Shown here: piece by piece, positions 36,301-48,009 of the stretch | How the letters are laid out: each line of letters opens with the position of its first letter | Position numbering within the stretch: the stretch's first letter is position 1 | Source of the DNA: Sphagnum compactum | Taxonomy: Eukaryota; Bryophyta; Sphagnopsida; Sphagnales | Assembly: GCA_965153455.1 (NCBI GenBank) | Contig: OZ234493.1 | Coordinates: 930,001-994,000, forward strand | DNA length: 64,000 nt | Direction: 5' to 3' | The notes under the pieces: model-generated | Told to the model about the DNA's origin: nothing | The model's database searches: none | What the model saw: the letters and a program-made list of their open reading frames with translations, nothing else | Program-made: the position numbers and the translations under genes

Positions 36301-38279
36301 TAGACTTTATTCCAAAGGATTGGAAGGAAATATAGGAGACATGGATTTAAAAAATAGTGAATTATTTAATGTTATTAATAAGACTTTGGCACTCAAAAAG
36401 TGAAACATTCATGTATTGAAGATGTCTTAGGATCCTATTATAGGTCTATGTTTCATTAATAAGACATTTCAAATTTCATAAATTCATCATTACCATCCAT
36501 TGTGGCACATATTAGTTGAAGTATTAAACATATATATCCAACATCCATTCATTAGCATCTCAAAATGTTCATTTCTCTTGAGGACACAAGACACATGATT
36601 AGACAAGGTGATAGGACTATGATTCATATTGTAGTATTATGAATGTACCCAAATCTTCAAATTACCCTTTTCATGTGATCCTAATCATGATTATGGGTGA
36701 ATGACATCAATCATATAAGCCCAACAATGACCAAGTAGTTCACAAACTAATTATGCATGGCCAAATTGCACACATGACTAAGTGACCAAAAGTAGGACAT
36801 AGTTACCAAATGTCCTAATGATGGATGTTAGGTTTCAGCATAATGTGAACCCAAAGTAGCATTATCTTTGGTAAAAACGGTATAAAAATTACACTATGAA
36901 TCTAGGCTTTTGTTAAAACTCAAACCAAAATTTACTTATTTTACTAAAATTTAAATTGCTACCCAAATTCTTATAGGATTTTATTATGATCTTTTGATTG
37001 GTAAAAATATCCAATAATCAAGTTGATGTGGCCAAATTGTCATTTGGCCGATATTGTCAACATAAAACATAATAATACAATTATGGCCAATTTGTTTTGT
37101 AATTATTATGGCCATATTATAATAACTACAACATAATATTAATCCAGTGACAATATGTTTTATGTTTTAATGACAATTTTCAGCATAATAAATTTTGGAC
37201 AAATTATAAAAATTTACGTAGAAATTTTTATAAAATCTTATTTTTAATTGTTAACCATATATATATAAATTTTTTTTCCAATAATATTTGTTGGTCATAG
37301 GTTGGTCATAGGTTGGTCAATTCTAAGTAAGTTGTAATACCTAGATAGGTAGATACATTGTACATAGTCATAGGATATAGTACTTAAGTACATTAATGTA
37401 CATGTAGTTGAATTTCATAGATTTGAATGTAACTCCTAGCCCTTTAGGTGTATTATAGGTCACAAGTGTAAAATGTCACAAGGGAAATTGAATCCTTCAC
37501 CTTCATGTGTGCACACGACCAAGTCCTTAATTAATTAACATTCCACACATTTTCACGTTGTGACAAATTTATAAAGATGTGGACATTTTGAATCCTCTTG
37601 AATATTCAAAAATTGAAATGAATTTTTTTCTCCCTCAATTTTTTTTTAAAAACCTTCATTTTCAAGATCAATAAAAAATCTAATCATTGAATTAAACATT
37701 ATTTATAAAGGTTTTCTCATCTTTGAGGAAAGCTTTTCTTGAGGTTCAATTGTGTTCACAAATTCAACTTGATGTTATTTCTTTAAGTCATATTTTGAAT
37801 AAAAGAAAAAATCATCTTATTCAATCTTTCAACGTGATTTTTGTGGGCCCAACTAAAGTTTAAATTGTGCATATAAACGTCATTTGGGCATTAAATGTTG
37901 GGATGTAGAAGTTAATAAAAATTAAATGATGGTGCATTCAATTTTTCAATTTTATAATCATGTGCACATTTTCACAAGTTAAGGTGCACTTACACAAAGT
38001 TTTCAATGTGCCCATGCACTTCAAAATATAACAACCTTTGATTTAATAAGTGCATCTTGCATTTTTATTATTTAATGTAATTTTACAATTAGTTGTAAAT
38101 ATTGAACTTATGAGTTCAACTAAGAGGATTCGTTCTAAATTAGTAAATTTAATTGTAAAGAAATATTTTATTAATTGCATAATGATCCATTTCCTATCGC
38201 TAATAGATCACAAATGTAAAAAAGTTATAATCTGGTTGTGAGAAAACACAAAAATGAAGTTATGTAATGGTACTCAAAT
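33375..38279. other. Long AT-rich gene-poor stretch
   Basis: No gene is convincing. Broken frames at about 34380-34760 and the 74-codon frame at 34887-35111 (FLKAKVKKTSAKLIAKLREHG) look weakly protein-like and could be one pseudogene of unknown type. From 35430 to 38270 the sequence is very AT-rich. Around 37045-37190 an imperfect inverted repeat (ATAAAACATA against TATGTTTTAT) and repeated TGGCCAA/TTGGCC motifs suggest a DNA-transposon remnant. Confidence 0.4.
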
Positions 38280-38469
38280 AGTTGTATGGTAAGTTGCAAA
38301 TTAAGTGCAAATTAATTGCAATGGATATCAATAGATTTTGCCCATCGATAGATGAATGAAATGTCATGTTAAATTTACATTCGTTCAAAGGCTATTTGCA
38401 TGGGAAACCCACATGGACAACGTAGTTGTAACAAGTTGCACCTAGATTGCATGGAATGGTAGGTATTTC

Positions 38470-38610
38470 CAATAATATACAGTTCCATGTATAAATACAT
38501 TGCAAATGATGCAACTCAAGGTGTAGAAATACATGGAGTTGCAAATGATCATTAATACAATTCAAAAATCTAGTTGTAAGGCAAGTTGTAAGACCCCCCT
38601 TTTTCTCATA
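38470..38610 (+). repeat. Left arm of inverted pair around RING-like copy 2
   Basis: GGAGTTGCAAATGATC, TTCAAAAATCTAGTTGTAAGG and AGTTGTAAGACCCCCCTTTTT are matched in order by the complement of 41722-41800 (AAGTTGCAAGTG, TCAAAAATTGAGTTGTAAGG, AGTTGCAAAACACCCTTTTTT). The two arms face each other across 3.1 kb. Confidence 0.5.
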
Positions 38611-39369
38611 ATGTGCATTATGTAGGAACCCTTCTCAATCCCTACATGGGTGAAAGCATACAAAAGTATGCCAAATGGTGATCCTTGTTGTCCCAATAAA
38701 AGTAGGCAAAAAGTAAATTTTGAATACCTAGCTAGGCATGAATAGTTAGGGGTTAGTAAGCTAGAAAAGGGGTAGGATGGTTTGGGTTGGGTTTGCCCAT
38801 TCATTGTAAAGGAGGAGGCTTTTGCTGTTTGCACTCGTGAATTTGCAACAAGGTTTTGTTATTGCCGACGCAACATTACAGCCCACTGATGTTGAAGCTT
38901 GAATTCCCACCCAAGAGGGGAGATCAAGGAGCAAAAAGTCATACCCAAAGGTGCCAAAGTCTTGCCTAGTACCATCCATTCAAGTGATTTACCTCCCCAG
39001 TACTCATCTTGCACCTAGTTTGTATTTTGGAATACTTTGTTATTTTGACTGCTTCAAATCAAGTTTGTTTCTTTTCTTTTTTTACTATTTTGAGTGTCTT
39101 GCTACATTCAATGCCTCAAGTTGATTTTAGTTTTCTTCTTGTTGTTTTGAGTGCCTTTACTACTTTTAGTCCCTCAGGTTTGTTCAATTACTACAATAGT
39201 TGCAAAGTTGTTTCTATTGTTCAGAGTGCCTCAAGGTTCAATTTGGTTGAAGTGCAAAATCTATTTGGTTAATTTGTTTAGGGTTTGAAGCATTTGCATG
39301 GGGAATCACAACAGTCATATCTTTTAGCACTTGTTGTAGTGCTTGAATCAAGTTTTATCTTTTTTTCTT

Positions 39370-40955
39370 TCTTTTCCTTTTTCCATGGCTAATCTTTTGA
39401 CCAAAGCTAGGGTTATGTTTTTACCCTTGAGCCCCACTATTTTAGCATCCTTGAACCTTAGGTTCACTACAAAAGAATTAAATAAAATGGATAGAGCAAA
39501 ATTGGAGAGGGTTAGTCATATTTTTGGACGAGTAGATTAAAGCTTGGATGATTATCACCAAAGGCTCAAATTGAACAGTGTGGCTTTAGATCCACACAAA
39601 GATGTAAATTCTAGTCATGTTTCCAATGAAGAGCTTGAAAGTGTCTTTGGGAAAAGAAGGCAGAACAATTGGAAAGTGAAAGCACTACAACAAAAGGTGT
39701 CCCTGTACGCCAAGTGATTTCACTAATTGTAGTGTACAGGGACCAATGAAGAAGCAGTGAATTCACTGGTCTAGTGAATGGGGACTAGTGAACTTCATCC
39801 ACATTTTGTAATAATGAATTGAATGAAAATATATTTGCTACAAGTTGTTCTGCATTGTTGAAGCTTTATGAAGCTATTTATGTTCACTTGCCCCCTAATG
39901 GTGATTATTCAATAATATTTATGCGTGGCTAACTAGCCCAATGTAAAGGTGAAAAAGTGAACTATACTTTGTATGCTCATGATTGCATAGTGCAATAGAT
40001 GAAAAAAATGACCCGAACCCCCTTGGCCTCCATCAACAATTGTAGTTACCTAGTTCCAAATCAATAAGCTTGTGTCTGAGCTCAAGTTATAATGATTATA
40101 ATGTTGCACGTGAAGATGAAACACAATGTGTTTTTCCAAGGGAGGGGACTTCTGCATAGTTTTTTTCCCACACCAAGTTGCACTTATGAAGAAATTGTTG
40201 CGAGAAATGCAAGATAAGGAGGAAGAATTTAGTCCCAAAATGGCAACATTGGGAGAAAGGACAATCTCTAGCAGCATAAAGTTCAAAAGTTGTCTCACAA
40301 CCATGCTGACAGGGCTATGTCTGTTAAACAACAACAACAACAGTTGATTCATTTATAAGAGAAGTATAGGGATTTGAAGAAAGAGGTGGAAAACAAGGAG
40401 ATCAAAGTGCGTGCAGGTGAAGACTTAGGCATGTGTTTGTCTATCTTTGATGAGATGAAACTCTGTGTATGTAAAGTTATTACTTATTTGCAATATGTTG
40501 AAAAGGAATTAGAATTACATGGATTCTTTTTTAAGAAAGAATCCACAAAAGCAACTGTAATCCAGAAGGAACTACAAGTAGCCACCAAGGAGTTTCAGAA
40601 CTTTTAATTGGAACTTGAGGAGCTCCAATTTAGAGTTGAAAATAACAAAATATGGATTGCTGGTTTAATGTGTTAGATCCACCTTATGACTAGTGGAAAT
40701 GGGGTTACAAGTAAACCCCTTCCCATTGAAAACCTAGTCTCCTTGCCCTTAGGAAGACCCAGTTCTGTGACGATCACATCTTGTCCAATCTATGGCATGT
40801 CTTATCCCTATAACAACATAGTTGTTTCATCTTGTGGATGCACCTACGATCTATTTTGCCTTGGTATATATCTTCAAAGCAAACCTAGTGTTTGTGCTGG
40901 TCGCACATGTGGGAAAGCTTTGTCCATGGATTGGACGACAAGTGTGGGGTTTTAG
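39370..40955 (+). pseudogene. Coiled-coil/RING-H2-like family, copy 2 (broken)
   Basis: Coding-like sequence runs from about 39370 (MANLLTKARVMFLP) with a stop at 39538, is interrupted at 39683 by a CACTACAACAAAAGG sequence, then continues with stops to 40955. A Lys/Glu-rich stretch (40374-40607) looks coiled coil. The last block (40686-40955, 89 codons) ends in a degenerate finger: Cys33, Tyr36 in place of the second Cys, Cys50, Cys52 and Asp55 at His positions, Cys58, then Cys70-x4-Cys75 and WTTSVGF. The C-x4-C pair and trailing Trp/Gly block are shared with the copy at 51530-52950. The function is unknown and zinc binding is unlikely with three ligands changed. Confidence 0.5.
39683..39697 (+). 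mobile_element. CACTA-type terminus inside RING-like copy 2
   Basis: CACTACAACAAAAGG fits the TIR of En/Spm (CACTA) elements. It is followed by GTCCCTGTAC, which pairs with GTACAGGGAC 35 bp later. It sits where the coding-like sequence breaks off. No opposite end was found, so it may be a truncated insertion. Confidence 0.35.
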
Positions 40956-41317
40956 CACATCAACTTGCTTTTGAAGAAGCCCAAATTGGAGAAAACTAAT
41001 CCAAAAGCACCAAATTCCAATAAGGAGAATTGGTTGTCAACTAACTCCAGTAGCTGTAAACATCATTTCAAAACCTGTTCCTTTTACTTTGTAATTTTCC
41101 AACAAGTAATTCAATGTCCATTGATTTGTAATTAAGGTAGAAGTTGCCAACTTACTGTGTGTGAATTTTTGGTCAATGTAAATGTAATGAATTGCAAGTA
41201 GGTCAACTCATACTCCATTTGTTTATGGTGGTCAACAAGTAGAAGTTATCCTCCAAGTCTAGGTTCAATAAATTGCCAATTGTAAAAGTGTTGTTCAAGT
41301 GGTTATAATGTCTTCCA

Positions 41318-41720
41318 GGGTGATAGCATGAAATAAAAAGCCAATTGTGCCAAGGTTAAAGTCATTTCTAAGGATTGCATTTTCCATGTGATAGTTTTTA
41401 TTGGTTTATATTACATTTTCACACAAATTTTCAAACAAAATATCAAATTTGAGGCCAAATATGATATATAACATTATAAAAACTCAATTTGTTTTACATA
41501 AAGCCTTAGATTATAATCAAATCTATAACTTTATTTTGAACCATGATTACAAACTCAAAATTATATTAGTGCTTAAAAATGTTTGAGTATCAAAATCTAT
41601 AAATGTATATGTATTTTTATTTTTTGAATGTTCTGAACATATGGATCCCTTTTTGTGGAATATATTATATAAAGTTCACAAAAATATTGAAATGTTTTGA
41701 TGAACATTTGATAATGAAAA
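41318..41720 (+). repeat. Left-half copy of the 60-kb TIR element
   Basis: GGGTGATAGCATGAAATAAA, then GCCAATTGTGCCAAGGTT, a TATCAAATTTGAGGCCAAATA block and TGAATGTTCTGAACATATGGA match 60212-60600 over about 400 bp in the same orientation with small differences. The right half and its inverted terminus are absent, so this is a truncated or deleted copy. Confidence 0.75.
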
Positions 41721-41721
41721 A

Positions 41722-41935
41722 CACTATGTAAAAAAAGGGTGTTTTGCAACTAACCTTACAACTCAATTTTTGAGTAATAGAGGACACTTGCAACTTACTA
41801 TATTTATACGCTATGAATGCTAACGAACAAGTTGTATGAATTTTAGAGTTGCAATTCATCGTATATATAGTGCAACTCAATTGCAACTTAATCAAAGCAA
41901 CTTGTTTTCAACTACTATGCAATTCCATTATGACT
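41722..41935 (-). repeat. Right arm of inverted pair around RING-like copy 2
   Basis: The complement of this segment is rich in AAGTTGCAA and GAGTTGTAAGG motifs and aligns with 38470-38610 in inverted orientation. It stops just before the copia insertion at 41950. With the left arm it brackets the RING-like copy 2. Confidence 0.5.
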
Positions 41936-41954
41936 ACACACATGATGTCATTAA

Positions 41955-42256
41955 TGTTAACAAATAGGAGATTTAATCAAGTGCAAACATAAATTTTTAT
42001 TGAAAAGAAACTAAAATAAGATGCTCACAATATGGAACATAACATCAAGAACTCTTCAAGGTTCTTGTCACATGAAATGCACAAATTTCTGCAATGAAGA
42101 AAAGAGAGCCAAACCATCAACACTAAGGTATTTATCTAAAAGACCAAACCACAAATAACCAAACTATTATAAGTAAAGAAAGTAATTCAACATTGTGAAA
42201 GTAACCTAGTTATTTTCCTATTCTAGCAACTAATGAAACCTAACTAATTTTCAACA
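41955..42256 (-). repeat. Copia 3' LTR, 302 bp
   Basis: The minus-strand start is TGTTGAAAATTAG and the end TTTGTTAACA. Relative to the other LTR it has an extra block of about 30 bp near 42193-42222 and a shortened end. The last codons and the stop of the polyprotein extend about 13 nt into it. Confidence 0.95.
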
Positions 42257-45200
42257 CTCCCCGTCAAGCTCAAATCCACTTCTAGTACACCAAGCATTTT
42301 TCTAAACTTCCTTAGCTTGTTTGTGCCTAAAGCCTTTGTGAAAATGTCAACAACTTGATCTTTAGTACTGACATGAATAAGGTTAATTTTATTTGCTAGA
42401 ACTTTTTCTCTAATAAAATGGCTGGCTTCATAAAAAATTCCACACTTCAATGTATGTTCTATGTACTTCAGTATGCGCCTCACTACATCCAAATGTGGCT
42501 CTCATGGTGTTTGCATGAATTGACTCACCATTCCAACTGCATAATTCAAATCTAGCCTTGTGATGGTCATGTAAATCAAACACCCCACTATGCACTTGTA
42601 CATAGTGGTATCCTCCACAAGGTCTCCTTCATCTGCACTTAACTTCATATTTTGCTCCAATAGAATTGAAATGCGTTTGCACCCCGTCATCCCATATTCG
42701 GACAATTTGTTCAAGGCATATTGCCTTTGTAGTAACCATATCCCTTTAGGGGACTTGATTATTTCAATGCCAAGGAAGTAACGTAACTTTCCTAAATCTT
42801 TCATTTCAAACTTTTGCTTCAAAAGCTTCTTCAAATCAAAGATGTCTACATCATTATCTCCTATGATAATCAAGTCATCAACATAGACGACTATGACTAC
42901 AATCCCACAATCTTTCTGTTTCACATATAGTGAAAAATCTGCATTGGATGTTTGAAATCCACTTGTGACAAGATACTGACCTTTCTTGTTTGACCAAGCT
43001 TTAGGTACTTGCGTCAAGCCGTACAAAGCTTTCTTCAACCTACAAACCAAATTAGGATGTGTTTAGTCCACATAACCTGGTGGTTGTTCCTTTTTCCTGT
43101 AAATCTCCATGAAGAAAAACATTCTTTACATCCATTTGATGTAAAGACCATCCTTTTGCTATTGCCATAGCAGTGATTGCTCTTACACTTGTCATTTTGC
43201 AACTAGACTATAGGTCTCCTCATAGTCTATGCCATAAGTTTGGGCATAACCTTTGGGAACCAATCTTGCTTTGTATCTGCCCACAAATCCATCTGCATTA
43301 TGCTTGACCTTGTACACCCATTTGCACCCAATTACTTTCTTGTCCTTTGGTATAGCTACCAATTCCCAAGTAGCATTAGCATCCAACGCCGCCATCTCTT
43401 CATCCATGGCATTATTCCATTTAGGGTTTCCAACCGCTTGTTCAAAACAAGTGGGTTCAACCTCCTGTATAACTCTCACCATGTATGCGTAATGATGAGC
43501 TACAAAGCCATCATATGTGAGTATTTGTATAGGGTACTTGACTTGTGTGGATCTTTATATTCCATTGTTGTGGTCAGGTGTTTACAAAACTTTCTTGGCC
43601 ATCCGAGCTTCGGGAGTAGTAACTGAAGGGATTCTTGATTTTTCACCCACACTCTTCTCTGAATCACTTGACTCATCATCTAAATGAGGATTTTTAGAAG
43701 ATGTTTGAGAACTCCCATGTATAATGTTTGAAGATCTTAATCTTCCTTTCCATGGAGTGCTACTGGACCCATTAATTGAAGACTCTTGTGGTCCACTAAT
43801 CAATTGTGATTCTTGTTCCACATTTGATGAAACATCACCATTTCTAGCCTCTCCATCTTTTGTTATCTTCAGTGGTGAGTATCAGCGAACCATCTCATCA
43901 AACACAACATTTCTACTCACTTGCAACTTCCGAGTGGAAAGGTTGAAACATTTATATCCTTTTTGTTCTAAGGAATATCCAATGAAGATACATTTCTCAG
44001 CTTTTGGATCTAGTTTTGATTTCTTCTTATCAGGAACATGCACGTATGCAATGCAACCAAACACTTTGAGGTGTGAAACATCTGGTTTTTTGCCTGTGAA
44101 TTTTTCTTCGGATGTCATGCCATGAACTGCTATTGTGGGTGTTCGATACATGATATATACTCGGTTGCTACCGCTTCAACCCAAAAGTAATTTGGCAAAT
44201 TTTTCTCATTCAACATGGCACGTGTTATTTATGTAATGTGCCTGTTTTTCCTTTCAGCAACTCCATTCTGTTGTGAGGAATAACTACATGGGTACTTCCT
44301 TTGAATTTCATGCTCCTTTAAGTACTCATTGTATTCATTTGAAAAATACTCTCCCCCTCCATCGGACCTTAGGCATTTGATGGTCACACCCTTCTCCTTC
44401 TCCACCATTGCTTTGAAATTCAAAAAATGTTGAAACATTTCACCTTTGTGTTTCATGAAGTAGACCCACACCTTCCTTGTGCGGTCATCAATGAAACTCA
44501 CGTAGTACTTGCATCCTCCAATGGATTCTGTCTTCATAGTCCACACATCCAAGTGGATCATTTCCAAAGGTTTGGAACTTACGTGAGTTGTTTGAATTGG
44601 GAATTGATGCCTTGCTTGCTTCCCCAATTGGCATGTTTCACAAACTTTTGACATCATTTCTTCTGTTCCAAATTTGGGAAGACCTCCAACAAGATTTTGT
44701 TTCTCCATCAACTTAAGACGGTGGAGATTAACATAGCCAACCCGCTTGTGCCAAATTCCAATGTCTCTAGCTCCTTTTCCATGTGTGAATAACATGGAAT
44801 ACACCTTAGGCATGTTCACATCCAAGGTGAACATTCGTCCATTCCTTTCCCCTTTTGCAATCAATTTGCCTTGGTTCTTCATGTCTTCCACAAACATCCA
44901 TTAGGGTTGAATGTCACCTGTAAACCTTGTTCCACCATCTGGCCTACGGAGACCAAATTTTTTGTTATAATTAGAACATGAAGTACATCTTTCAAGTACT
45001 TTGTTTGCCCATCTTGCATGGACAATGGCACCTTGCCAATTTGTGTGATGGGATGCGTAATGTCATCACCAGTTTCCACAAACCTTGGTGTTTTCAAATC
45101 CCTTGTGTCTCTAAACCATTATCCATGACTAGTCATGTGGTTTAAAGCTCCAGAATCCACATACCAGACATTGTTATCTGATACACCTCCTATCATTGAA

Positions 45201-46170
45201 TTTGCCATGTGCTGCATCACAAACAGTTGCTCATCACCTTGATTGCTAGTTGAGGCATAATTCCCTTGTTGTAGTTTTCCATTTCGTGCATCATGCTCCT
45301 TTTGATAGCAGTTCTTTGCCATGTGCCTAGGTTTCCCGCAATAGTAGCAATTTGAGTCGCTATTTGGTTGTTAACCTCGATGACTTCCACCACAACCTCC
45401 ACGACTTCCTCTTCTTCTAAAGTTTCCTCATCCAACTCCATGAAACTGACCTTCATGTTGATGATATCCACCATGCGAGCTTTCATGTCGACCTCGAAAT
45501 GAGGTTTTACCACCTTTACCTCTACCTCTATTAGTATTTGAGTAGAAAACACTTTCTTGTGATCCTCCATTGGATGAAGTACTAACAATTCTCATATCTT
45601 CACTTATAAGTAAGGTTATTAAATCTTTGAAATCGAAAAATGTTTCTCAAACTGTAATTAAAGTACGGAATTAGCTATAGTCTTTTCCAAGTCCATTCAA
45701 GGTCATGGCCACCAAATCTTTATCATCTACAGGGGCTCCTATAGATGTAAGAGCATCTGCAAGGTTTTTCACCTTTGTAGAATAGTGACTGATGTTCATC
45801 TTGTTTTTTTATAGATTATGTAACTCTTACTTGAGCTGCATTTTGCGAGCTTATGTATTGGTACTATACATCTTCACCAATGTATCCCAAGCTTGCTTGG
45901 GTGATTTTGCATCTTGAATATGCACAATCATGGAATCGGACAAACTCATAGAAAGCCAATACAAGACTTTCTTTGCTTTTTCATGCTAAGTTTTATTGGC
46001 TTGAATTTGTTGTTGTGTGGGGTTTTCTAGGAGAGGAGGTTCTTTCTCATCACCAGTCATGAACTCCCAATAACCTTTCCCCATTAAAAATTCATAATCT
46101 CAAATTTCCACACTTGGAAATTGTTCTTGTCTAATTTCTCAATTGTAATTTGAAAAAGACTGTTTGCCAT
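42244..46170 (-). pseudogene. Copia gag-pol polyprotein, broken
   Basis: The start MANSLFQITIEKLD lies at 46170. Gag then shifts frame near 46083 before YWEFMTGDE and has further stops. Its CCHC knuckle (CYYCGKPRHMAKNC) lies at about 45346-45305. The protease DSG is at 45157-45149. Integrase block 44897-44229 has a His/Cys zinc site (WHKRVG, CETC) and the catalytic triad Asp117, Asp179, Glu215 (D-35-E); its C-terminal part is 44151-43882. Reverse transcriptase starts in 43482-43192, shifts near 43197, has MDVKNVF, and resumes at 43050 with YVDD at 42885-42874. In RNase H, FYEAS joins HFIREK at 42420/42421, an in-frame loss that by comparison with typical copia proteins removes roughly 110 residues including catalytic acids. 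The stop lies within the 3' LTR. Confidence 0.93.
42257..42273 (-). promoter_or_regulatory. Copia polypurine tract
   Basis: The minus strand reads TTGAGCTTGACGGGGAG immediately before the 3' LTR. The GACGGGGAG end is the probable plus-strand primer; it is short and contains one C. Confidence 0.65.
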
Positions 46171-47393
46171 CTCTCAACACAACACTCAATGTTGTCTTGG
46201 GGTTTCACAAATGATTTTATTTCCTTCCTTGGGTTCCTAAGATTAGGCTTAGGGTTTTTTTTCCTTAGGTTTCTAGGATTAGGGTTAAGGTTAGGGTCGA
46301 ACAAGATGGACCTTGCATATCTATGTATGTTTTGAGAATTATACGAAAATTTATACTATACGTATATGTACATATTTTGTATGGTATTAAGTACATGATT
46401 ACATACCAAACTTTTGTATGAAGGTCTTGATAATGTATTTGCGCTTCCCAATCTTCAAACTCCTTCCTTCAAGTTCTCCCAAGTTTTATTTGCTCCACTT
46501 CAAAAATTTGTTTTGATGTCTTTTCAATGTAAACTTTTGTCACAACAACTTTGTAGAACTATACCGCTCACATATGATCTTGGATCGATCTGAAATTTTT
46601 GTGAAACATGAAAAACTATGTCTTTTACTCATTTAATAATTTGAGTAAAATTTCAAAATTTCAACTCATTTAATTTCATAAAATGAGAGATCGTGCTACT
46701 TTCTTGAAATCACCTCAAACTAAAGACCTGAACACAAAGTGACTTACAACTCATTCACAACAACTTCAATCTCCTTGAGATTTGAGGAGACACATCAAAT
46801 ATATGTCTTCTATATCTGTTCAAAATTTCAATTCTATCGATGATGATCACAAAGAGTTATCACTTTCAAAAGAAACTGACTTCAAAATTCAGGCTGAAAC
46901 TTTAGATACTTGGATCTCTCTTCATACATATCCAAATGACATGAAATTTCTCTCACATATATAGTCTTTTATGATATATAAGATCCCAAAGCTGCAGATC
47001 TAAAAATGTTCAACAAATGAGATATGACCAAGAAACCAGATCTAGCACAGAGTTTTCAAAAACTCATAACTCTCACAAGACATATCCTTTTCTTTTGAAA
47101 ATTTGAGAATAGAAGCGTATTATAGTCTTCTATAATCTCTATAAGTTTCACTTCAAGATATTTTCACAGTACATTTAGATCTAAATTTAAATATTTGACC
47201 TACACAACCCTTGATATGTTGATCTCCTCTCAGCTCTTTTCTTTTCCTTTCTTTCTTTTCACATTCTTTCCTTTCCTCGTTTCTTTTTTGTAGTTAACAA
47301 ACTCCTATGATATTACTAGAAAGTTTCAAGCTCTAGTTCTAGAGACTTTCTAGCTCTAAATCTCTTTCAACCTTCTCACCAAACAACCTAAAT
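46171..47393 (-). other. Copia leader region
   Basis: About 1.2 kb separates the primer site from the Gag start, which is long for a copia leader. It has no coding motif. Near 46240-46300 it holds degenerate TTAGGG-like units (telo-box-like AACCCTAA on the sense strand). Confidence 0.6.
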
Positions 47394-47403
47394 TCTGATA
47401 CCA
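47394..47403 (-). promoter_or_regulatory. Copia primer-binding site
   Basis: TGGTATCAGA on the minus strand touches the 5' LTR directly. This is the usual complement of the 3' end of plant initiator tRNA-Met, used to prime minus-strand DNA synthesis. Confidence 0.92.
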
Positions 47404-47694
47404 TGTTAACAAATAGGAGATCTAATCAAGTGCAAACATAAATCTTTATTAAAAAGAAACTAAAACACGATGCTCACAACATGGAACATAACATCAAGAA
47501 CTCCTCAAGGTTCTTGTCACATGAAATACACAAACTTGTGTAATGAAGAAAAAGAGCCAAACCATCAACACCAAGGTATTTAATTTTATTAAAAGACCAA
47601 ACCAAAAATAACCAAACTAATATAAGTAAAGAAAGTAATTCATCCTATTCTAGTAATTAATGAAACCTAACTAGTTGAACTTGAAGTCTCAACA
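47404..47694 (-). repeat. Copia 5' LTR, 291 bp
   Basis: On the minus strand it begins TGTTGAGACTTC and ends CCTATTTGTTAACA. It pairs with the LTR at 41955-42256 over nearly its full length. ATTAA follows at 47695. Confidence 0.95.
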
Positions 47695-47699
47695 ATTAA

Positions 47700-48009
47700 T
47701 TGTCATCCATCTATTCAAATCTAACACATGACATTATGAAGATTTTTGGACATAATTTTTTTCTTCAAAATATTGATTTCCATTATCCATTATGATTGTT
47801 AATAATGGTTTGAGAATGTGACACATGGCACAATAAAAAGATTGGCACATGGCATATTAATTATATTTTGGAAAAAAAAAATTAATTAATTTAAGTAGCT
47901 AAGTAAGTTGTACTTAACCATAGGTTGGTAGGTTTTAAGGCCTACTATTTACTTACCTAGGTAAGTAAGAAGGTAAGAAAGCATAAGACTAAATGCACTA
48001 AAGAATAGC
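47700..48009. other. Short gene-free spacer
   Basis: AT-rich DNA with repeated TAGGTAAGTAAG-like words near 47890-47980. No gene seen. Confidence 0.45.

Larger units (their letters stand above)
41955..47694 (-). mobile_element. Complete but inactive Ty1/copia LTR retrotransposon
   Basis: The element is 5740 bp on the minus strand. It is bounded by LTRs with TG..CA ends and flanked by ATTAA at 41950-41954 and 47695-47699, a perfect 5-bp target duplication. The internal order is primer site, long leader, Gag, protease, integrase, reverse transcriptase, RNase H and purine tract. Integrase before reverse transcriptase defines copia. By hand count the LTRs differ at roughly 6% of aligned positions plus indels, mostly C/T or G/A changes, which suggests an old, methylated insertion. 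Coding breaks make it non-autonomous. Confidence 0.95.

Noticed and set aside
43240-43626. 128-codon plus-strand ORF and other plus-strand ORFs in the copia element
   Set aside because: They are antisense shadows of the reverse transcriptase and integrase on the minus strand.
46235-46305. TTAGGG-like units as an interstitial telomere
   Set aside because: The units are few, irregular and inside the copia leader, so a degraded telo-box-like leader is simpler.
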